Assembly: GCA_900752425.1 (NCBI GenBank)
Contig: CAADVE010000041.1
Coordinates: 1-6,731 of the forward strand
Source of the DNA: an uncultured Collinsella sp.
GTDB lineage: Bacteria > Actinomycetota > Coriobacteriia > Coriobacteriales > Coriobacteriaceae
Direction of reading: 5' to 3'
Length of the DNA stretch: 6,731 bases
Position 1 is the first letter of the stretch. Every line of letters starts with the position of its first letter. Position numbers and translations under genes: made by a program. Below, one piece after another: positions 1-4,265 of this stretch. The notes under the pieces are model-generated. The model ran no database searches, had not been told where the DNA came from, and saw only the letters and a program-made list of their open reading frames with translations.

Positions 1-1
1 G

Positions 2-619
2 GTTGGCATGGGTGCTGTCAGCATGGCGTTTCTACCTGCTGCGGTGACGGAGCCGGTGGTCAAGCCTGTGACTCAATCTGTCGAACTTCTGACCGGCGCC
101 GCCAAGTCCGAGACCATTACCGTTGATTTTGATGAGCAGCCGGCTGTGCTGGGTATTAGCAATTATCCGAGTATTCAGCTTGGGGCCATGCGCTATACCA
201 CGGATACAAGCCTGATCGATAGGGCGTCCGAGCTACTCAAGGGCAAAACATTTAAGCGCTGGTATGGATATGCGTCCTATCGGGCAAAAGCGAACGACAT
301 GGTTGGCGGATGCCACTCGTCCATCGAGTTGGACACCGCGAATGGCGCCAAGTTATGTGATGTCTCGTACGATCCTGGCTACGAGGGCAATGAGGGGCCG
401 GGCATCTACATCTTGGACGGCGATGCCGCCTATGTCATGGAGGGCAACCAGGCCGAGCTCAACGATTTTATGGGTCAGTGCATTCAGGATGCCTATGAAC
501 AGACCTGCTTGCCCGACCCGCAGACTGCACGCGATAGTGGGTCTGCCCGTACGTGGCTGTTCGAGGATGAGATGCCCTGGACCGTCGAATCGGGAAGTAC
601 GGGTTCGGCGAAGGAGTAG
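2..619 (+). CDS. Hypothetical, probably secreted or membrane-anchored protein (5' partial)
   Basis: I do not recognise this protein. The frame is open to the left edge, so the true start is probably outside the window. An ATG at 8 would give 203 residues but has no visible ribosome binding site in the few bases present. Numbering from that Met, residues 1-13 are hydrophobic and could be the end of a signal peptide or membrane helix. A Pro/Val/Thr-rich linker follows (about 14-25), then a soluble region (about 38-190) with many aromatic and acidic residues. It holds four cysteines (C102, C117, C158, C167), which would fit disulphides in an exported domain. The C-terminus is Ser/Gly-rich and polar. 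A strong hairpin begins two bases after the TAG stop, so the gene ends its transcription unit. Export is an inference; the reading frame itself is well supported by codon use and by the terminator directly after it. Confidence 0.75.
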   Translation, partial: VGMGAVSMAFLPAAVTEPVVKPVTQSVELLTGAAKSETITVDFDEQPAVLGISNYPSIQLGAMRYTTDTSLIDRASELLKGKTFKRWYGYASYRAKANDMVGGCHSSIELDTANGAKLCDVSYDPGYEGNEGPGIYILDGDAAYVMEGNQAELNDFMGQCIQDAYEQTCLPDPQTARDSGSARTWLFEDEMPWTVESGSTGSAKE

Positions 620-620
620 A

Positions 621-670
621 GACCGCGACCACCACAAAGGTGCCTGCCCTCTTTGTGGTGGTTTTCGGTC
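621..670 (+). terminator. Rho-independent terminator after the first gene
   Basis: A perfect 12-bp stem pairs ACCACCACAAAG (628-639) with CTTTGTGGTGGT (651-662) around an 11-nt loop. The outer bases GACCG (621-625) and CGGTC (666-670) can also pair. A short T-run (662-665) follows the right arm on the + strand, and the minus strand has no comparable T-run, so it most likely serves the gene ending at 619. The T-tract is short, so termination may be partial. Confidence 0.8.
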
Positions 671-727
671 TGTCTCGATCTGTAACATCTTGGCCGCTAA
701 AAGTGGGCCTGGTGTTACAGATTTAGA
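671..727. repeat. Hairpin repeat, copy 1 of 3 (degenerate right arm)
   Basis: The left core ATCTGTAACA (678-687) is the exact reverse complement of TGTTACAGAT (713-722), with 25 nt between them (688-712). The outer arm is imperfect: TCTCG (673-677) faces TTAGA (723-727), with one mismatch and one G-T pair. The spacer holds its own short GGCC/GGCC pair (692-695 and 706-709). It begins directly after the terminator hairpin and is followed by the T-rich stretch 728-732. Confidence 0.8.
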
Positions 728-748
728 TTTTTGATCCGGGTGTCTTCT

Positions 749-813
749 GTTTGTCTCAATCTGTAACAGGTAGAGCTCTATTTGCCGAGTAGATGTTACA
801 GATTGAGACAAAC
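749..813. repeat. Hairpin repeat, copy 2 of 3 (perfect 20-bp arms)
   Basis: The left arm GTTTGTCTCAATCTGTAACA (749-768) is the exact reverse complement of 794-813. The spacer is again 25 nt (769-793). It holds the palindrome TAGAGCTCTA (771-780) and a GCCG (784-787), both echoed in copy 3. This is the best preserved unit. There is no T-run after either arm, so it does not look like an intrinsic terminator. Confidence 0.9.
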
Positions 814-832
814 GGGTGCCGCTGGTCATTTC

Positions 833-889
833 ATCTCGATCTGTAACATTTAGAGCTATAAACAGCCGCTAGATGTTACAGATTGAGAT
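833..889. repeat. Hairpin repeat, copy 3 of 3
   Basis: The left arm 833-848 pairs with 874-889 over 16 bp with one G-T wobble (G838). The cores ATCTGTAACA (839-848) and TGTTACAGAT (874-883) are again 25 nt apart (849-873). The spacer shares TAGAGCT, GCCG and TAGA with copy 2, in the same order. The left cores of the three copies start at 678, 759 and 839, an 80-81 bp period. Confidence 0.85.
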
Positions 890-935
890 AGTAAGGGGAC
901 GAGGCCGTAGCGGGTGAGCGCACCTGCCCCCTATC

Positions 936-964
936 TTTCAATCACTCAGAAAATCTTATATATA
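936..964 (+). promoter_or_regulatory. Candidate clpB promoter
   Basis: TTTCAA (936-941) and TATATA (959-964) are 17 bp apart and could be the -35 and -10 hexamers of a housekeeping-type promoter, giving a leader of roughly 95 nt before clpB. TATAAG at 981-986 is an alternative -10 but has no good -35 partner. Neither hexamer pair is a strong consensus match, so this call is tentative. Confidence 0.4.
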
Positions 965-988
965 GAGACTTAGATTTGTGTATAAGAT
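953..988. promoter_or_regulatory. AT-rich dyad upstream of clpB, candidate operator
   Basis: ATCTTATA (953-960) and TATAAGAT (981-988) form a perfect 8-bp inverted repeat. The symmetry extends to 953-964/977-988 if two T-G pairs are allowed, leaving a 12-nt centre. It covers both candidate -10 elements of clpB. By eye there is no CIRCE element (HrcA), no HAIR element (HspR, CTTGAGT-N7-ACTCAAG) and no CtsR heptad repeat in 620-1066. This dyad is therefore the most obvious candidate for a heat-shock operator; the binding protein is unknown. Confidence 0.45.
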
Positions 989-1027
989 CGCGCAAAGCTG
1001 GCAACAATACTTCTCGAACAACGTGAA

Positions 1028-1061
1028 GCCGCCCCGTAGGGCGGCCACCCCAAGAGAGGTG
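1028..1061 (+). promoter_or_regulatory. clpB leader hairpin and ribosome binding site
   Basis: GCCGCCC (1028-1034) pairs perfectly with GGGCGGC (1039-1045) around a CGTA loop. The Shine-Dalgarno sequence GAGAGGTG (1054-1061) lies 8 nt further on and 5 nt before the ATG at 1067. A weak 4-bp pairing of CACC (1046-1049) with GGTG (1058-1061) could mask part of the site and stack on the hairpin. This arrangement could make translation temperature-sensitive, but that is only an inference. Confidence 0.5.
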
Positions 1062-1066
1062 ATTCC

Positions 1067-3694
1067 ATGAGAATCGATAAGCTAGCTATGACGTCGCGCG
1101 AGGCGTTGCAGACCGCCATGAGCACGGCCGCCGACGCGCAGGCCGGCGCGGTGGAGCCGATTCACTTGCTGTCCGCCCTGCTCGGTGCCGGTGAACGCAA
1201 TATCTCCGTGATCATCGAGCGCATCGGTGCCGACCCGGCTCAGCTCGCACGCTCCACGCAAGATGCCATCGACCACGCGCCCAAGGTTTCGGGCGAGGGC
1301 CAGCAGATGGGTCTTTCCAACGAGCTCGTCCGCGTCATCGAAAAGGCCGAGAAGAAGGCCACCAAGATGGGCGACAGCTTTGTGGTGACCGAGCATCTGC
1401 TGATGGCACTTGCCGAGGACAAGGGCGAGGCCGGCCACGTTCTGCGCGACGCAGGCGTCACCAAGGAGCGCATCGAGCAAGTCTACGAGGAGCTGCGCGG
1501 CGATGACCGCGTGACGTCCGCCGAGGACAAGACGCAGTTTGAGGCGCTGGAGCAGTACGGTCGCAACATCTGCGACCTCGCCCGCGCCGGCAAGCTCGAC
1601 CCGGTCATCGGCCGTACCGACGAGATCCGTCGTACCATCCAGGTCCTGTCCCGCCGCACCAAGAACAACCCCGTGCTCATTGGCGAGCCGGGCGTCGGCA
1701 AGACGGCTATCGTCGAGGGCATCGCCCAGCGTATCGTGGCCGGCGACGTGCCGAGCACCCTGCGCGACCGCGACCTCATCGAGCTCGACATGAGCGCGCT
1801 GGTCGCCGGCGCCAAGTACCGCGGCGAGTTCGAGGACCGCTTGAAGGCCGTGCTCAAGGAGGTACAGAAGTCCGAGGGCAAGGTCATCTTGTTCATCGAT
1901 GAGCTCCACACCATCGTGGGCGCGGGTGCCACTGAGGGCTCCATGGACGCCGGTAACATCCTCAAGCCGGCGCTCGCCCGTGGCGACCTGCATGCGATCG
2001 GCGCGACCACGCTCGACGAATACCGCAAGTACATCGAGAAGGACGCGGCGCTCGCGCGTCGTTTCCAGACTGTGATGGTCTCCGAGCCTACCGTCGAGGA
2101 CACCATCTCGATCCTGCGTGGCCTCAAGGAGAAGTACGAGATCTTCCACGGCGTGCATATCACCGATAGCGCGCTCGTGGCGGCTGCCGACCTCTCCGAT
2201 CGCTACATCGCCGACCGTTTCCTGCCCGACAAGGCCATCGACCTGGTCGATGAGGCGGCAAGCCGCCTACGCATGGAGCTCGACAGCATGCCGGTCGAGA
2301 TCGACGCCACCACGCGTCAGCTCACCCAGCTGCAGATCGAGGAGCAGGCGCTCATGAAGGAGACCGACGACGCCTCCAAGGAGCGTCTGGAGGCCCTGCG
2401 CCAGGAGATTGCCGAGGTTCAGGAAAAGCTCAACGTGCAAAAGGCCGGCTGGCTCAACCAGAAGAACGCCATCGACCACGTGCAAGAGCTCAAGGGACAG
2501 CTCGACGAGGCCAAGAGCGAAGAGGAGCGCGCGACGCGCAATGGCGACCTGGGCCGTGCGTCCGAGCTGCGCTACTCCGTGATTCCGGGCCTGCAGCAAC
2601 AGATTCAGGATTCCGAGGCTGCGCTCGAGGCACAAAAGCAGCAGGACGGCGAGGGCCTCAACGAACAGGTGACCTCCGATGAGATCGCCGAGGTCGTGAG
2701 CGCCTGGACCGGCGTGCCTGTGTCCAAGATGATGCAGGGCGAGCTCGACAAGCTGAAGGGCTTGGAGGGTGAGCTGCATAAGCGCGTCATCGGCCAGGAT
2801 GAGGCGGTCTCCGCTGTGGCCGCGGCCGTGCGCCGCAGCCGTGCGGGTCTCTCCGACCCGGACAAGCCCATCGGCAGCTTCTTCTTCCTGGGCCCCACCG
2901 GCGTGGGCAAGACCGAGCTCGCCAAGGCGCTTGCCGAGTGCCTGTTCGACGACGAGCGCGCACTCGTGCGTATCGACATGTCCGAGTACATGGAGAAGTT
3001 CAGCGTCCAGCGTCTGATCGGTGCGCCCCCGGGATACGTGGGTTACGACGAGGGCGGCCAGCTCACCGAGGCCGTGCGTCGTCGTCCGTACTCCGTGATC
3101 TTGCTCGACGAGATGGAGAAGGCTCATCCGGATGTCTTCAACGTGCTGCTGCAGGTGCTCGACGACGGCCGTCTGACCGATGGCCAGGGTCGCCAGGTGT
3201 CCTTCAAGAACACGATTATCATCATGACGTCTAACGTGGGCTCCAAGGCTATCGCCGAGCTTTCGGGCAAGGACGAGGAGGAGATGCGCCATCAGGTCGA
3301 CGCCGCCATGGCTCAGACCTTCCGCCCCGAGTTTCTCAACCGTATCGACGATATCGTGGTGTTCCATCCGCTCGGCATGGCGCAGATCGAGAAGATCGTC
3401 GACATCCAGCTTGCCGACGTCCGCGCACGCCTGGCCAAGGAGCGCATGACGCTTGCCATCACCCCGGCGGCCAAGCAGATGCTCGCCGTGGGCGGCCTGG
3501 ACCCCGTGTTCGGTGCCCGTCCGCTCAAGCGCCTGGTCCAGCGCGAGGTCGTGGACGCCATCGCCGCCGCCATCATCGACGGCACGGTGCGCGAGGGCGA
3601 TCAGGTGACGGTCGATGTCGACAAGGACGGCGGCTTTACCGTCGTGTGCGACAACACGCCGGCGGCCACCTACGAGGTTCCCGACGCCGAGTAG
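1067..3694 (+). CDS. clpB: ATP-dependent protein disaggregase ClpB (Hsp100)
   Basis: ClpB is a cytoplasmic hexameric AAA+ machine that, with DnaK/DnaJ/GrpE, pulls polypeptides out of heat-induced aggregates. The full 875 residues match the family's usual length. In order: a Clp N-domain (about 1-145); the first ATPase ring with Walker A GEPGVGKT (206-213), pore-loop Y251, Walker B VILFIDE (273-279) and arginine pair R331/R332; the coiled-coil M domain (about 405-530), which separates ClpB from ClpA and includes GDLGRASELRY near 493; the second ring with Walker A GPTGVGKT (609-616), pore loop GYVGY (about 656-660), Walker B VILLDE (677-682) and sensor-2 GARPLKR (816-822). All key residues are intact. 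I chose the ATG at 1067 because GAGAGGTG lies 5 nt upstream and MRIDKL matches known ClpB N-termini; Met8 lacks a site. The gene stands alone, with a candidate operator upstream and terminators downstream. No dnaK, grpE, dnaJ or hspR is in the window. Confidence 0.99.
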   Translation: MRIDKLAMTSREALQTAMSTAADAQAGAVEPIHLLSALLGAGERNISVIIERIGADPAQLARSTQDAIDHAPKVSGEGQQMGLSNELVRVIEKAEKKATKMGDSFVVTEHLLMALAEDKGEAGHVLRDAGVTKERIEQVYEELRGDDRVTSAEDKTQFEALEQYGRNICDLARAGKLDPVIGRTDEIRRTIQVLSRRTKNNPVLIGEPGVGKTAIVEGIAQRIVAGDVPSTLRDRDLIELDMSALVAGAKYRGEFEDRLKAVLKEVQKSEGKVILFIDELHTIVGAGATEGSMDAGNILKPALARGDLHAIGATTLDEYRKYIEKDAALARRFQTVMVSEPTVEDTISILRGLKEKYEIFHGVHITDSALVAAADLSDRYIADRFLPDKAIDLVDEAASRLRMELDSMPVEIDATTRQLTQLQIEEQALMKETDDASKERLEALRQEIAEVQEKLNVQKAGWLNQKNAIDHVQELKGQLDEAKSEEERATRNGDLGRASELRYSVIPGLQQQIQDSEAALEAQKQQDGEGLNEQVTSDEIAEVVSAWTGVPVSKMMQGELDKLKGLEGELHKRVIGQDEAVSAVAAAVRRSRAGLSDPDKPIGSFFFLGPTGVGKTELAKALAECLFDDERALVRIDMSEYMEKFSVQRLIGAPPGYVGYDEGGQLTEAVRRRPYSVILLDEMEKAHPDVFNVLLQVLDDGRLTDGQGRQVSFKNTIIIMTSNVGSKAIAELSGKDEEEMRHQVDAAMAQTFRPEFLNRIDDIVVFHPLGMAQIEKIVDIQLADVRARLAKERMTLAITPAAKQMLAVGGLDPVFGARPLKRLVQREVVDAIAAAIIDGTVREGDQVTVDVDKDGGFTVVCDNTPAATYEVPDAE

Positions 3695-3718
3695 ATTTTG
3701 GGCCATGCCTTAAAATCT
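3693..3718 (+). terminator. Hairpin overlapping the clpB stop codon
   Basis: AGATTTT (3693-3699), which begins inside the TAG stop (3692-3694), pairs perfectly with AAAATCT (3712-3718). An inner GGC/GCC stem (3701-3703 and 3707-3709) can form as well. TTTT at 3722-3725 follows after a short gap. It may be a weak first terminator or protect the mRNA 3' end in tandem with the stronger hairpin downstream. Confidence 0.4.
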
Positions 3719-3737
3719 GCCTTTTGAGCCGAACGCC

Positions 3738-3775
3738 AAGGGCGGCGGATCCAATTGGGTCCGCCGCCCTTTTTT
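3738..3775 (+). terminator. Strong Rho-independent terminator after clpB
   Basis: AAGGGCGGCGGA (3738-3749) pairs perfectly with TCCGCCGCCCTT (3760-3771), and TCC/GGG (3750-3752 and 3757-3759, one T-G pair) continues the stem to an AATT loop. A run of six T follows (3770-3775). GC-rich stem, small loop and T-tract make this a textbook terminator for clpB. The next gene starts about 50 bp later and so needs its own promoter or read-through. Confidence 0.95.
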
Positions 3776-3826
3776 GGGCGACAATCGATGATGTTGAACA
3801 CGATTGCATGGCAAGGAGATATGCAG

Positions 3827-4021
3827 ATGAAAGACGAGATCAAGACAAGCGCGCCGGCGACCGATGCCGCACCCGCAGCACCCAAGCCTGCGCCTAAGCC
3901 GGCGCCCAAGCCGCGCGACCCCTACATCCGTGCCGAGAACGAGGACGACGACGGCTACGATCCCTACAGCGATCGCCGCCCCGAGCGCGAGCCGCTGTTC
4001 GAAGCCGACCCGTGGCGCTAA
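3827..4021 (+). CDS. Small Pro/Lys-rich acidic protein, 64 residues, unknown function
   Basis: I do not recognise this protein. I chose the ATG at 3827 because AAGGAG (3813-3818) lies 8 nt upstream. An in-frame ATG at 3821 is only 2 nt from that site, and in-frame ATGs at 3788 and 3791 lack one. The protein has a short charged start, an Ala/Pro stretch (about 9-18), a PKPA repeat encoded by near-identical 12-bp units (residues 19-29, bases 3881-3913), and a very acidic tail with three DPY/DPW motifs (residues 31-33, 45-47, 61-63), ending in DPWR. There is no signal peptide, membrane helix or cysteine, and the composition predicts a disordered chain. The good ribosome binding site, GC-rich codon use and patterned sequence argue that it is real. 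I see no clear promoter between the clpB terminator and the gene. Its three aromatic motifs could be binding sites for a partner, but nothing in the sequence names one. Confidence 0.7.
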   Translation: MKDEIKTSAPATDAAPAAPKPAPKPAPKPRDPYIRAENEDDDGYDPYSDRRPEREPLFEADPWR

Positions 4022-4054
4022 TTGCATCAAGTAGCTAATTTGGCGATGATTTTC

Positions 4055-4086
4055 TGGGACGGGGTAGTCAAAAAAGTCCCGTCCCA
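4055..4086. repeat. Hairpin with 9-bp arms and A-rich loop, intergenic
   Basis: TGGGACGGG (4055-4063) pairs perfectly with CCCGTCCCA (4078-4086) around a 14-nt loop that contains six A (4070-4075). No T-run follows on either strand, so it is not a classic intrinsic terminator, although it may end or stabilise the transcript of the small gene that stops at 4021. It could also be one copy of a dispersed intergenic repeat; a single window cannot show that. Confidence 0.5.
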
Positions 4087-4102
4087 AATCGACTGTCTAG
4101 GG

Positions 4103-4121
4103 AGTCGCATTCGAGTTTGGT
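4103..4121. repeat. 19-bp segment shared with the 3' end of the last gene
   Basis: Bases 4103-4121 match 5735-5753 in the same orientation at 18 of 19 positions (AGTCGCATTCGAG, then T or C, then TTGGT). In 5735-5753 this is the minus-strand codon run for TKLECD near the C-terminus of the protein at 5691-6731. Read on the minus strand, 4121-4104 also encodes TKLECD, then diverges. It may be a relic of a related gene end, or chance. Confidence 0.4.
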
Positions 4122-4200
4122 TGTCCTCTCAGCCACTCGGCATCCTTCGAGCAGTAATAATGAAAAAACTTGCTTAAGTGTTAATCAAGTTAGACATAAT

Positions 4201-4254
4201 CTTGCTCTCTAATTAATCAAGAATCGCTATAATTTTGATTAGCTAGAGAGCAAG
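4201..4254. promoter_or_regulatory. 54-bp near-palindrome overlapping the ATPase promoter, candidate operator
   Basis: The left arm (4201-4220, CTTGCTCTCTA then ATT then AATCAA) matches the reverse complement of the right arm (4235-4254) at 18 of 20 positions, around a 14-nt centre (4221-4234). That centre ends in a consensus TATAAT (4229-4234), so the right arm starts where RNA polymerase would begin transcription and the left arm covers the -35 region, which has no good hexamer. A further TTAATCAAG at 4181-4189 repeats 4213-4221 exactly and lies 32 bp upstream. Three copies of this half-site around one promoter fit binding by a dimeric regulator. Confidence 0.65.
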
Positions 4255-4261
4255 ATTGGAG
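4229..4261 (+). promoter_or_regulatory. -10 element and ribosome binding site of the ATPase gene
   Basis: TATAAT (4229-4234) is a perfect -10 hexamer. Transcription would start near 4241 and give a leader of about 25 nt. GGAG (4258-4261) precedes the ATG at 4266 by 4 nt, slightly close but usable. The lack of a clear -35 about 17 bp upstream suggests a weak or activator-dependent promoter. CATAAT (4195-4200) with TTGCTT (4170-4175), 19 bp apart, is a weaker alternative. Confidence 0.5.
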
Positions 4262-4265
4262 AATC

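Noticed and set aside
353..829. Minus-strand open frame (158 codons) across the terminator and hairpin repeats
   Set aside because: It reads through the hairpin arms (repeated LQIET-like words) and into the antisense of the first gene, so it is a by-product of the repeats.
671..890. CRISPR array
   Set aside because: The units are facing inverted repeats with related spacers and uneven arm lengths, not direct repeats with unique spacers, and there are no cas genes in the window.
894..932. Possible hairpin AGGGG...CCCCT with inner AGG/CCT and GCG/CGC stems
   Set aside because: The stem is interrupted by several unpaired bases and has no T-run; too weak to call a terminator or RNA element.
1082..2158. 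Minus-strand open frame (358 codons) opposite the first half of clpB
   Set aside because: Same reason: it is antisense to an intact clpB, its composition is typical of a shadow frame, and no ribosome binding site supports it.
2267..3706. Long minus-strand open frame (479 codons) opposite clpB
   Set aside because: It is a shadow of the GC-rich clpB codons; the product is a low-complexity Leu/His/Gly-rich chain with no recognisable domain, and clpB is beyond doubt.
3710..4087. Minus-strand open frame (125 codons) opposite the small gene
   Set aside because: It runs antisense to the 64-residue gene, crosses the clpB terminator and has a repetitive Arg/Gly/Val-rich product.
4101..4146. Minus-strand sequence resembling a tRNA D-arm or the start of a TPP riboswitch (GCCGAGTGGCTGAGAGG)
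   Set aside because: There is no matching acceptor, anticodon or T-arm, and none of the downstream TPP riboswitch core; the similarity is limited to one short stretch.
4201..4254. FNR/CRP-type box from ATCAA/TTGAT words
   Set aside because: The half-sites are in the opposite orientation and with a different spacing from TTGAT-N4-ATCAA, so no known family can be named.
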